A DNA stretch of 64,000 bases from Chaunax sp. Z400 (lineage: Eukaryota > Chordata > Actinopteri > Lophiiformes > Chaunacidae). Below the pieces are notes generated by a model. The model saw only the letters and a list, made by a program, of their open reading frames with translations, did no database searches and had not been told where the DNA came from. The translations under genes were made by a program, and so were the position numbers. This document shows, in pieces, positions 35,458 through 45,303 of this stretch. The stretch's first letter is position 1, and the number at the start of each line of letters is the position of its first letter. Where the stretch lies: positions 7,057,594 through 7,121,593 of the forward strand of contig CM075184.1 in the NCBI GenBank assembly GCA_037577475.1. The letters run 5' to 3'.

Positions 35458-38367
35458 CTGTATATATTTTACAGTACAGGAACTTTACAACACACGGTGT
35501 GTTATTCATGAACAGATACACAGTTAACCCCCCCACACCTCCACCTTCAGTCTGACATCAGCATGAACAGGTGGAGAGGTACTGTATGTATATAGGGACA
35601 GAATAAATGTTATGGATGGACTTGTGTGTCACAGCTGTGTTATTTACATGTAATCTACCATTTCATAAATGACTGCTTAATCTATGTGGAGGAAGATAAA
35701 CAGGAAGTGATGGAAAATGACAAACTTTCCTTCTTTCCTTTTGTATCATGGAGCAAAAAAAAACCAAAAACACAATGTAGCTTTACATGTTAGAGTTAAT
35801 AGACTTTGTGTGTCCCTCAGTGTGACTACTGCCCATGTCTATGCTGACTGTGTAACTGTGTAGTTTGCAGTTTATAATTATAATAATACTTATAATTCAT
35901 TATTATAATAAATATGATAATAATTATCCATACAGTGGTAACAGGCTACCATGTAAAGAGCCACCTGGATGTTGCTCTGTCCTTGACTTTGCCTTTTGTT
36001 AGAGCTTTATGTCTGTTTGTGTTCTCTCAGTAGTTTGAGCCTACTGGGCTCCTGTATACGTCCAGCTGCTGCTTCTGTATGTGTGTCCTTGGTTAGACCT
36101 GATGTGGAGGTTAGATGAACTTATTTTATTGATGATGCTGCTAAATGCATGTTAGACTCGGCGCTCCACCAGTAAGGACAGTTACACCTATGCTTTGTCC
36201 ATGGTGGCATCTGAAAAACCATTTCCACCCCCTACTGGTTAATGTCAGACCCTACTGGTGTACTTCCAGTGGGACACTGTAGATTCACAGAACACATTTG
36301 ATTTGTTCATCATGTAGTTAGTGTGTGCATTTTTTGTGTTGTCTTGTGCTCATCACCATCTCCATGTGTCTTTACATGTCACCCAGCAGATCTCATAGCC
36401 TCTGTTCCAACGTCATGGCCTGAGAGCCCCGCCACCAATGGCAATGTTCACCGTGAGTAACACACACAGACTCCACATTCAAGTCTGTGAGTCTCAGCTC
36501 TGAGGAGATTCATGGACAGAAAGTTAACCTGTAAAATAAACCTGGACTATCAGGAGTTTCACCTCATGAGTTCAGACACAGATCCTCAGGGGGAAGGAGG
36601 ATAATAATAATAATAATAATAATAATGATAATAATAATAATGATAATAATAATGTGAAGAATAAAAAACCCAGTTTATGATAATGTTTACCTACTGGAGG
36701 AGTGAATGACAGTAGAAGAGGAGATGTGTGCAGTGAGACCGGACCATCACATCCGATGTAAACACTTCATCACAGACTACTCAATGATGCCACTGAGTAA
36801 ATGTGTCCAATCAGAAAAGAGTCTCGGTGATGGTAAAAATATGACCCTAGCATAAAACAGCTGCTTGTAGAATGGAGTCTGGTTTAACAGGATGTCCACT
36901 CTATAGACCGCTGGGAGCAGAGGAGATCTAATGGTAATAGTTACATAACATGATCCCACATACCTGCTAATATTCAACACTGTGAACAACACACACACAC
37001 ACACGTTTGAATGAGATCTATACATGTGAGGGTCTTTAATTAGTTTTTTGATTGACAGTTTTAAATGAGTGAAAAGTTGATTGATTACCTTGGAAACTGA
37101 TGTTTGGCTCAAAGTGAACTGATGTCATTTTCCACAGCTTTCAGCTGCGTCTCAGATGGAGTCTGCTCACTAGTAGTTCTGAGTGTTCACTATTCATCCA
37201 CTTTAATTCCAGTCACTATCTTTTTCACGTTTTTAAACCACATCTTCCTGTTTTCACCAGCAGCTGGAGAAAGCTCACACAGAGGGCTGTGCAATATGAC
37301 GACGTTTATTGTTTGACAATAGTAAAACATTTATGGTTTCATATTATGTTCTATTGTTTATTTGGCTGAGCATATCACACTCTTTATAGCAGTAAACAGG
37401 AAGCAGCTCTTAGTGACGTTAATCCTTTAATGGTGTCTGAGACAAACGAGACAATCGCTCTGATGGTGGTGTGACGTCTCCAGTTTAATGTCGGCCTACT
37501 GATTCTGTTGTTTTATCAAAGCTTCTAAGAACTCTGGTTCCTGGATGCCAACCAGCACCACACTGGTTTAAATGGTTTCAGTATGGCTACGTCTTTAACA
37601 TAAAGGCTCCACCTCAGGCGGCTCACCTGCTGCTGTCACAGGTGATAAACAGCCCAATTAAACAGTGGGAAACACTGACACCACTCACCTCTTTCACCTC
37701 CTACTCCTTCATTATCCTCTCTTTATATTCTTATATTTTATACATTCATATTCTACTGTGTTATATGTCTACATTTAAGCAAAGCATCTAAATAGAGGGA
37801 GAAAAATGATCAATATGAGTAACTTTTAGTTGTGGAGTATATGCTTCAAAATGGAGGTCCTTTTCCATTCATTAACTATGCAGCTAATGTGTCATATTAT
37901 GGTATGTATCGTTATAGTGATTTGTGACCTTCATCCACATCTCATAGTCTTTGTCAGCAGGTGGAGTTTGTTGTTGTTAAAGCAATTGACAGACGTCATG
38001 TTGGGCTGTTTGAAGACCTTTTATAAATCTAACAATTAATTTAGAAAATGACCTCATAATGGAGGTAATCATTAGTTGTGGCCTACCAGGTAGGAAAAGC
38101 AGACCTTGCTCATGATTAATATGCAGTGGAATAAATAATTTGATCATTCCTGTCTCTGGTGCAGAGTCGGAGGTGTTGGACCAGCCGTGCTGTCGCTCCC
38201 TCTACGACTTTGAGCCGGAGAATGAAGGCGAGCTGGGCTTCAAGGAGGGCGACATCATCATCCTCACCAACCAGATAGACGAGAACTGGTACGAAGGCAT
38301 GATCAGCGGTGAGTCTGGCTTTTTCCCCATCAACTACGTGGAGGTCATTGTCCCCCTGCCTCAGTGA
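7694..38367 (+). CDS. sh3gl3: Endophilin A3 (SH3-containing GRB2-like protein 3), spliced gene
   Basis: Endophilin A proteins bind and bend membranes through an N-BAR domain and recruit dynamin and synaptojanin through a C-terminal SH3 domain in endocytosis. Exons read directly with GT-AG borders and matching phase: 7694-7738, 24546-24614, 28866-28938, 29034-29177, 30021-30154, 31412-31570, 32333-32436, 33290-33411 and 38165-38367, plus optional 33528-33557 and 36390-36452. The first exon encodes MSVAGLKKQFHKASQ, the amphipathic helix 0. The BAR part carries KTTEYLQPNP, KIRGQVKTTGYPQ, DINVKQNFIDPLQ and HHLKKLEGRRLDFDY. The SH3 exon has SLYDFEPEN, DENWYEGM and FFPINYVEV, ending VPLPQ then TGA. 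KISGAEGTKLDEDFLEMER, the KTTGYPQ stretch and SKELAERSMFNFLE fit paralogue 3 better than 1 or 2. The core product is about 350 aa and about 381 aa with both cassettes, against about 347 aa in mammals. Which teleost duplicate (a or b) this is cannot be told. Confidence 0.95.
8276..8348 (+). repeat. 29-bp direct duplication, offset 44 bp
   Basis: GACTATTAAGATTCTATTTA and the following 9 bases occur at 8276-8304 and again identically at 8320-8348, near the 5' end of sh3gl3 intron 1. The exact identity suggests a recent tandem duplication. Confidence 0.9.
10200..10515. repeat. Teleost interspersed repeat fragment (GGGCCTTGGTGGAGGGATG type)
   Basis: It shares GGGCCTTGGTGGAGGGATG, CCTGATTGGATTAA and GGTGGGAGGATGGGTCT blocks with 22450-22830. 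The arrangement is typical of a high-copy fish repeat whose 3' tails (GTAGTTTTT..AATCCTGCT, then AAAC repeats) also appear near 14345, 31150 and 55110. Class not resolved. Confidence 0.65.
11966..12282 (+). mobile_element. LINE 3' end (5'-truncated non-LTR retrotransposon)
   Basis: The + strand encodes MFKSLLKTHLFALAFTV then a stop, the usual C-terminal ending of fish L2/L1-type ORF2 products. An untranslated tail follows, ending GTGCTATATAAACAACTTGA and a short (CTTGA) run. The clade is not resolved. It abuts the opposite-strand LINE fragment. Confidence 0.7.
12283..12900 (-). mobile_element. Degenerate LINE fragment (non-LTR reverse-transcriptase C-terminal region)
   Basis: The + strand reads like the antisense of a very common fish non-LTR element: GTTGCAGTCTGCTGTTGAAA, CCTCTGGATCAGCTTGTTTA, CCTTCCTGTCCCCAG, CCCGAAGGACCTCAGTCTCC and GTCTTGTTGGCGTTAACTG in the familiar order. 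Indels have destroyed the reading frame. I recognised this from memory of the repeat type, so the exact family is unassigned. Confidence 0.6.
13825..13904. repeat. (CA)40 microsatellite
   Basis: Uninterrupted CA/AC dinucleotide run of about 80 bp in sh3gl3 intron 1. Confidence 0.97.
15313..15435. repeat. (ATT)n / (ACT)-interrupted trinucleotide microsatellite
   Basis: About 120 bp of ATT repeats interrupted by ACT and ACC units. Open frames across it are artefacts of the triplet period. Confidence 0.95.
19752..21235. repeat. 1.48-kb CA array with interspersed GA (CACACAGACACA type)
   Basis: Continuous CA dinucleotides with GA substituted at irregular intervals of about 4 to 24 bp, over nearly 1.5 kb in sh3gl3 intron 1. 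It produces long spurious Thr/His and Cys/Val frames on both strands. Alternating purine-pyrimidine tracts of this length can adopt Z-DNA. Confidence 0.98.
21304..21640 (-). mobile_element. Second hAT-like fragment with BED zinc-finger remnant
   Basis: It begins CAGTGGTTCCCAAAGACTGG, like the ends of the 5684 element, and shares the following ~150 bp. On the minus strand 21614-21411 an open frame shows C-x2-C (SCRRC) and a His pair in PTHLKRHH, the pattern of a BED-type finger at the N-terminus of hAT transposases. The open frame then runs into the element end, so most of the transposase is absent. The other terminus was not found. Confidence 0.75.
22450..22830. repeat. Second copy of the GGGCCTTGGTGGAGGGATG-type repeat
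   Basis: It has the same ordered blocks as 10200-10515: GGTGGGAGGATGGGTCTCAG, CAGAATAGACCCCATTAAA, CCTGATTGGATTAAA and GGGCCTTGGTGGAGGGATG. Located in sh3gl3 intron 1. Confidence 0.65.
24065..24420 (-). mobile_element. Probable LINE 3' tail, minus strand
   Basis: Read on the minus strand it contains CTGTACAGCACTTTGATCAT, AAAATGTGCTATAGAAACAG and CTTTACTTGACTTGA, the same kind of tail as 11966-12282. No coding part was recognised. Confidence 0.5.
25350..25639 (+). repeat. ~290-bp repeat, arm A of an inverted pair in sh3gl3
   Basis: This matches the reverse complement of 37351-37637 over its length, with long identical blocks (AAACCATTTAAACCAGTGTG, CAGTAGGCCGACATTAAACT, CAGCCAAATAAACAATAG). 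Located in intron 2. Unknown family, no coding content. Confidence 0.9.
26572..26965. repeat. Teleost repeat of the AGTACTTGAGTAAATGTACTT type
   Basis: The ends contain TGCTTGAGTAAATGTATTTA and GTACTTGTGGTACTTAGTTA followed by CCATCACTGCC, resembling a common short fish DNA-transposon-derived repeat (TIR-like CAGTGGTGGAA..AGTAAC). The middle is diverged. A related fragment may lie at 30300-30420. Confidence 0.5.
27690..28462 (+). mobile_element. Tc1-like transposon, 5'-truncated, with frameshifted transposase
   Basis: The + strand encodes SRFNLHRADGHRRVYRRHGE, then VDRFGG, HDNARTHVAHVCQE and a stop. It resumes in another frame with VAVLPWPAYSPDLNPIEHLW through ALQEKWHEIPQVQNN and ends at 28225. 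The aspartate in HDNARTH and the glutamate in NPIEHLW are the second and third catalytic positions of Tc1 transposases. The first catalytic region is degraded and the N-terminal DNA-binding part is absent. The 3' end matches the copy at 59383 up to TTTTTACTGTTGCTCA. Confidence 0.88.
30915..31115. repeat. High-copy teleost repeat (GGAGAGGAAAAACTGCCTTT type)
   Basis: The segment from TTTTATTTACATAGAGCCAA through CACTTTCTAAG, AACAATGGAGAGGAAAAACT, AACAGGCAGAAACGTCGAGC and CCCGACTCAAGG follows the order of a very common fish interspersed repeat. Located in the intron before sh3gl3 exon 31412. Class not resolved. Confidence 0.6.
33528..33557 (+). CDS. sh3gl3: Candidate 30-nt cassette micro-exon of sh3gl3
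   Basis: A pyrimidine-rich acceptor ending TTACAG precedes 30 nt, followed by a GTAGGT donor. Both flanking junctions are phase 1, so the exon can be included or skipped without a frame change. Included, it adds about ten residues (DIQINHTVSK) to the unstructured linker between the BAR and SH3 domains. Only sequence signals support it, and it is too short for similarity to help. Transcript data would decide. Confidence 0.55.
34685..34745. repeat. AT-rich palindromic microsatellite
   Basis: ATAAT/ATTAT units in facing orientation, able to form a hairpin; in a sh3gl3 intron. Confidence 0.8.
35429..35458. repeat. (TA)n microsatellite
   Basis: About 14 TA units in a sh3gl3 intron. Confidence 0.95.
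36390..36452 (+). CDS. sh3gl3: Candidate 63-nt cassette exon of sh3gl3 linker
   Basis: The acceptor (CACCCAGCAG) and donor (GTGAGT) are both good. The exon is 63 nt, phase 1 at both ends, and open in frame, encoding a Pro/Ser/Thr/Asn-rich stretch (LIASVPTSWPESPATNGNVH). The composition suits the variable endophilin linker. The exon before it (33411) and the SH3 exon (38165) are also phase-compatible with each other, so it is optional. Confidence 0.65.
36600..36655. repeat. (ATA/ATG)n trinucleotide microsatellite
   Basis: ATA repeats with ATG interruptions, about 55 bp, downstream of the 63-nt cassette exon. Confidence 0.9.
37351..37637 (-). repeat. ~290-bp repeat, arm B of an inverted pair in sh3gl3
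   Basis: Reverse complement counterpart of 25350-25639, by eye roughly 85-90% identical with small indels. Located between the 63-nt cassette exon and the SH3 exon. Confidence 0.9.
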
Positions 38368-39602
38368 AGACCGGCGCCTCCAGTCCTCTGCAGACTCTCT
38401 CCAGTCTGGTGACTCAGCCTCTGTCCTCGGGTCGACTCGGGCCGGATGAGGCACAGGGCCAGCTCAGCCCGAGGGCTCAAACAAACTGTCGTCTTTTAGT
38501 CAAACCAAGCCAGAGAGGTAGTAGTTTTACTCCAAACCGACTCAAGATAACATATTTGTTGTGTTGATATTTATGAACCTGAAGCCAACAGAAACCCAAG
38601 CCATTAAGTGGGACACTTTTCCTGGTTGGTCTGACCAAGGTAAAAATGTCTAGCAGTCGTCCAAATCCTTCCTGTCAGTCCTTCCATGGTGCTGCTTTCT
38701 GTCAGTGCTGATCCACATTTATGTTTCTGAACCGTCTGCCTTCATTTGGCCCCTCACCACAAACCAGGGCCCCTGAAATCAGCTTGACGTGTACCACAGG
38801 ACATCATGACTGAACAACTGTATTATTTGCATTACAGTCACATGAGGAGCATTTTATATATTTGAAGATGGTTTCAGTCCCATTACATGACATTACTGGC
38901 ATCACAATCCCCTGATGGTGATGCCTCTCTTCATGCTGACCACATACTAGCTAGCTGTGAAGCTAACAGTGAGTACAAACCTAGATGAATCGAGGCTTAA
39001 TGGCTCCACAACAGCACAGTGGGCCTGAATGGAGTTTCATTTGTGGTGTTGATCCATGTTAAGAAGGAGTCTGTGGCCAGCCTGTATGTTAATGCTACCT
39101 TAGACAGCCTCCAGTATGGCTGCCGCTGGCCTGTGTTCCACTCATTTTATGTTGTGTGTTTTCATCCAAACACAAGCCTCACAACTGAAGTGTTGCTGAT
39201 GTTCAAGCATCATTTCAGTTTATTACAGCTGTGTTCTTGTATTGGTAGTTGGCCATCAGTTCTTTCAGGAGGGATTACAATGTACTCATGTTAATTGTTG
39301 ACATGCTTTAAAGAAGTTAGACAGGATCACCAGCAGTCAGACAGTTAGTCAGGTTGTAAAGCTGCACCCGCCACTATGTTTACATCACTGGGTCCAATGA
39401 CTGCTGGTATGTGAAAGGTGTTGTTGTTGTGATGAACCTGCAGAAAATCCACCAATTATCTTCCACAGTTCCCTTCAGGTCTATGAGGTGTTGCGTTTGC
39501 CGATGTGTGTCGGGCCACTCCTGAAATGGATCCTGTAAACAGTAGGGTCGAACAGGAGGTGGCCCAAGAAGGGCACTGACTTATACAGGGGTGGCATGCA
39601 CA

Positions 39603-39703
<101 letters not shown>

Positions 39704-42642
39704 TGTAATACCATTAATGTTTATTTTCTAATATCCACTTTAATGACCAGCATTATAGAGCCAGGCCCCTTCAGTACAGAGACATGTTGGACACCGACCT
39801 GGCCAGGAGACTTAATGTATTGCTAGTAGTCTATGATAATGATTGTTCATCAGTCAGTGAGCTGCTAATGTTAGCATTGCTGCTTGCTATATATCTGCTC
39901 TTCAAGACAAGTCTGACCTCTGCTCCCTGGCCCTCAAGCCAAAGGTCAAGTGTGACACATAGCTGTGTTCCATGCAGTCCGGTCTTTGTCCCGGTAACTA
40001 ACCGGTTTGATAATGCTGATGGGGGCCCAGCCCTAGTCTCTCTTTGTTTACACGCTTTGACTCCTGGTGACATCAGATCCTGTCCTGCTCTCTGTCACAT
40101 AGGGCTCGATGCCTCGTCACACTGAAATCCCTTCAAATGGAATGTTTGTATTGCACTGAAGCTTTAGAAACTACCTACCACTTATTTTTATGGACACGCA
40201 CCTTTCTGTTGGTTAATGTGTTGTTTTTCCTCTTCTCAACCGTTGCATTTTGTGTTGTTCACAACAAGGTTAGAATCAATACCGTATCAAAATGATGAAA
40301 ACTTCTATAACCAGAGACATTCTGTTTAATGTATAATGAAGCCACTCTGAGGAAAAATGCTTGTATCACATGTTAAATTGGACGACATCTCTGGAAATAG
40401 ATGATCCTCTCCAACCAGCTGATGTTAAGATGTTCCTTTAGATGCCAGCAGACCAGAGAGTGTAAGAGAAATTAAATTACTGTTAATTCTCAAAGAGAGG
40501 CTGACGCCTTTGTCTACCTGTGGATAAAAGTAAAGCATATTTCTAATGTCCTGTTTTCTATGTTTATTTGATCATATTTTAGAAGAAGGCTCCATGTCTT
40601 CTGACCCGCTCTCTGTCTGGATAGTCTTCACTGTTTCTGAACAACAGAGTCATGTCATACTCACCCCTGTTGCTAAAAGGAAATGGGATTTCAAAATGGG
40701 AGCAGCTATTTAAAAAGTCCAGTTGATTCTCTCCATTAACAGTGTGAGTTGGTAACATTTGGAGCCGTCCACGCCTTGGGTGGGGGGATGACATGTAGCA
40801 TTGCATCAGCAAAAAACATCAACAATTGCAATAGAAAACAAGAGTCGTCTGAAGCAGCAGCAGCTGAGGCTCATGGGTAATGGGTATTGTGGTGTTTAGA
40901 GTTGTCTGCATTGCCAAAATGTTGGACAAATTCTGTAGATCCTACATTAAACGGCTGTCAGGAGTAACCGGGTTATGATTTATGGACATTGCTGTTCTTC
41001 TGTGAGTCCCATCTGGTTGCTTTATATTTGAGAAGAGGCAAACGTCTCTACAGCTGATATCTCCACAGCTCAGTGATTCACATCAAAACAGTCGAGATTA
41101 ATAAATAGCACTACAGGTCAGAGGTCAAATCTGTGTGTTTTATTTCAGTGTTTAGTGTCCCTTTAAAATAATCACAGGTGACGCTAACATAAACCTATAG
41201 GATCATTATTTCACAGGAAGAGTTGAGTTTCATTGACAGGAGCTGATCTTAATCACATAAAGCACAAGTGATTGGGATTTAACAGACCATATTCGTGTGG
41301 CGGCCATTTTCCTCTGATGCGATGCTGATGTCATACTACTGTGATCCAGGTTGTCTTGTAAAAAGTCTTGCTGTTGTCTGAAATGCACTCAGATAATGGA
41401 TAGTGACAATCTGAAGGGATATACATGTTAAGGTCAAACAACACATTTGACCCATTAGCTGTCAGCTAATGTTAGCATTCAACCACGTCCTTCCTAACCG
41501 TGGTGCGTTACCCTTTATGATGGGAAAGGCCTGACAGAACAGCACACATCTAGGACACATTTATCTAAGACGTAAACACATAGTCAGGCTAATGTAACGT
41601 AACGAAGCACCAACACCTCGTCTGCGTTGGAAACAATCTTTATGAACGTGTTCCAGTGAGCCGTACGTTAACGTAATGCACCAGGTGAAGACTGTTAGCA
41701 TTACATCGCTAGCTTCTAGCTTTACTTCCAGGTTTATATAAATCTGACCAAGATGTGCCGTGATATTACATCATTAATTTACACCTTTCCTATCGTACTG
41801 TGTAACACTATCAAACAATAACGTTAGCTAGGAAGTGGTGGACTGCTGTTGTCCTGTGGTAGATATGTTGTTCCTTCACAATGTTATCATCCATTGTCTC
41901 ATCAGTCACTGATACTCTGTGTTTGTACTGCTGGAATCAGTCGGGGGGAGATTTACATTATACTGAATTTACAATGTAAGGCAGTTTCACCCCAACCCCA
42001 TGTTTAGCCTTTTTTTTTTTTTTTATATTCTTATTGCCATTCCCCAAAGATCTGGTGGTTTCTCTGTGTGTTCTCATTGGACGACATTCTTAATCTGCGT
42101 GATTTATTTTCTGTCAGATGTGGACCAACTCTACTCTATACAATAGAGAGAAAATGTATTAGAGACTTACTGTTAGCTTGAAGTTGTTCAGATATTCAAT
42201 ATGTTGCATGATGATTTTTTTTGTTGTTATTATGGATTTTGAATAGCGGGGGGGCTCCCTGCTACTACAGCACAGAAAAGATCCATCAGGTCTGTTCCTG
42301 CATTCAGTCTCCTGCTTAGTGTAAAGCAGTCATCATGAAACATGGAAGCAGCCATAATAACCATCATGTCCAAAGTATTTTACAGACTGAGGACTGGATG
42401 CAGCGTTAGCCCCTTTATTTTTATATACACTAAAGCCAGTCCAATCTAAAGACCTGTTTATTTCTCCTCAGTAGTACAGAGGAATCTCCCACTGTGCTGT
42501 TTTACCTTTTTTTCAGTTCCTTAATTTATGCAAAATGTGTTTTATAGATGTTGTAAATGATTATATTAATAAATATATTACATAAATACACGACAAACAA
42601 ATACTGAGCCACTGATCTCATGTCTTTGTGTGTATGTTGTCT

Positions 42643-42723
42643 ATCTAGCTATCTGTCTGTCTGTCCGTCTATCTGTCTGTCTGTCTGTCTGTCATCTGTT
42701 TATCATCCATCCATCCATCCATG
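42643..42723. repeat. (TCTG)n and (ATCC)n tetranucleotide repeats
   Basis: TCTG/TCTA units at 42643-42692, then ATCC units at 42706-42723, at the left edge of the next repeat. Confidence 0.9.
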
Positions 42724-43030
42724 CGTTTCCTATAAATCCATCCTGTGTAGGATTGCTGGGGGGTGGAGCCTATTCCAGCTGACATTGTGTGAGAGGCGGG
42801 GTTACACCTGGACAGGTCACCAGTTCATCACATAGAAAGACAAACAACCATCCATAGTTACATTAAAACCTACTGATAATTATGGGTAATTTAATTAAAA
42901 TCACCAATCTGCCTACATGTGTACATGTGTGAACACAGAGAGAACCCCTGCAGACAGGGAAAACATGCAGGTCCAGAGCCCTCCTGCTGGGAGGTGACAG
43001 TACTAACCATGTCACCATGTCACATGCACA
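42700..43030 (+). repeat. High-copy teleost repeat (CCATCCATCC..GTGGAGCCTATTCCAGCTGA type)
   Basis: The ordered blocks CATCCATCCATCC, GGTGGAGCCTATTCCAGCTG, CACCTGGACAGGTCACCAGT, ACAAACAACCATCCATAG, AGAGAACCC, AACATGCAGG and GGAGGTGACAGTACTAACCA are those of a repeat found in thousands of copies in fish. The copy is diverged. A second remnant lies near 44625-44710. Class not resolved. Confidence 0.7.
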
Positions 43031-45215
43031 CTGATATTTTAAATGATAGTGATGTCCAACTCTTAAACATGACATTGCTCTCCCTCCATGCATAAAACCA
43101 GCTCCATAGAAAATAGTTTTCCCAGTTTAGTATGCAGGAGCTTAACTGGTCCTGCCTCCACCCAGTCCAGAGTGTTTGAGCTGAGGAGAAACATGAGTCA
43201 GTGACGGCCCTCCTTCATGCTACCCACATGTGGAGGAGTAGAACCAGAGGGGTGGAGGCTCCAGGAGCATGTCAACATGTTCAACACTATCACACGTGAA
43301 ATGACCCATCATGTGGGCCATAGAACCAGGGGCAGGTCCAGAATGGGGTCCAAGTGCCACCTTTTTATCCTAAAGTGTGATTGGCTCTCTTCCAGTGAGA
43401 GGCGGGGCCTTAGTTGAACCCAAGTGTTTGATGAATATTTTGGAACGTGTTCTGTTTTTCTTCTGTATGCAGCCGATTAGTGGAGGTAATATTTATTTAG
43501 AATAAAGGCTGGAAGCTTTGTTTACCACTCTGCTGCATTTTGATTGGTAGAAACATTTATATTATATTATTTCACAGGAACAGGAACGTTACTGCTGTGT
43601 ATTCCCACACTCATGTGGTCAATAGGGAGGATTTATCATCTCCATAAAATATAATACATCATCTGGACTCAGAGCCCAAAACTCCACCCAGTCAGCTCAG
43701 TTTCACCATAAACCACCAGTCCTTGATAGTTTGATCTTTATAATGTGACTCTAGACCCTGAAAACCTGCCCCTAGAATCTGGAACCACATTGGTATCATT
43801 ATTAGTTTGATAGTTATTCTAGAAAAACTATATTTCACTAATGGTGGTTTTCATCAGGATCTAGATCAGGAACTTTTGAAGATAAATTTGACTCCTTACT
43901 GAATCAGAACAGTTTCAGCTACAATCTGATCTCAGTTCAGTCTGGATCATTATTATTATTTGTTATCTCAAAGAAGTGACTTTTCTGTGAGCCGTTTAAA
44001 TTTAAACATTCTGGATCACCAGATCCAGAATATGACTTGGATCCAGATCAGACTCTGATGTGTGCTAGATCTTATGATGATGTCATCGTGTCATTTTTGT
44101 CCGATCATTGTAGACGTTATCCATGAAATTACAAGATAAAATCTTGTTATTGTCTCACTATGGTAAAGAGTCCTTTAAATCTGGAAAACAGATTGGAATC
44201 TGTCCCAACACCAGCATAAATAAAACCTCAATGAGGTCACAGTTCAGAGCAGCTGACGTTAATAACCTGTTTCATGAAGATTAATATGAATAATTCCACT
44301 CATGTTTATTATAAGTGATTTTCTTACAGAGATCACATTTTATCACAAAAACTGGCTTTTATTGGTCAATCTATCAGATCTATTATCTATTATTAAACAT
44401 ACATGCTGTCATGGGTTGTTTTGTATAACCTGCTGAATTAATACAGAATTAATCATTTCATTAGAAAGTCTAAACCCACCACAGTATGGTGAGCACTAAA
44501 AACTGTTGCTGATGAAAGAATGGATAAAGTCATCTAAATTAGAAAAAGAAAAAAAACAGATTCAATCACCAATAAATTATATAACAGGTATTCATGCACA
44601 GATAACCCAGCTGGAATCAGGTGTGACGTAGGAGGATCTCTACCCCAGCTGACAGGTGGGTTCAGACCCACTGAGAGGCGATAACACTGTCTACTACACC
44701 ACCATAACAACTATATGTTGAAATGAGCGCCATCGAGCTGCCAATGCATTGTGAAGACTATCAATCCTGGAATATAGCAGTTTGTGCTTAAAATAAGATA
44801 AATGTACTTATACATTATATTATATACTTACACTACCACTACAAATGATATTGTTATGCTGAGATCATGAAATTGTCAGATATGACAAGATGACAAATTT
44901 AACAGTGCTTTAAAATATCTTTTGATAACAATTATCTGTCTGTATATTGAAGGTTATGACTGATACATTTCTGTTCTTAGTATGTGAAGAGATAAAAAAT
45001 ATAAAATTGTCAGTGTTGATATATATATTTACTTTTCATTAGAGATACTTGTTGAAAAACGGTCTGCGGATCATCCTGATTGGTGGATCCGTTTTAAAGG
45101 ACATGTCTCTATGCTGTGGACACTAAAACAAAATCCTATTCTCCTCCATTGTGTTTTGATGGAGGTAAAAATCTCATCAGCTATGTTCCAGTAAAGGTAA
45201 GGAAGAAAATCTGTT

Positions 45216-45221
45216 TTTATT
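45216..45221 (-). terminator. Polyadenylation signal AATAAA of the connexin gene
   Basis: TTTATT on the + strand is AATAAA on the connexin strand, about 85 bp past the TAG stop. It is the first canonical signal downstream of the stop. Confidence 0.55.
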
Positions 45222-45303
45222 GGAATAAGGGTCCAGCCTGTCATTTAAATGATAACGTTTGTGATCATTGAGACCGGCAAGAGCAACAGCCCCTGGTTGT
45301 AGA

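Noticed and set aside
38116..38454. Minus-strand 112-codon frame opposite the SH3 exon
   Set aside because: It is the antisense shadow of the well-supported sh3gl3 final exon.
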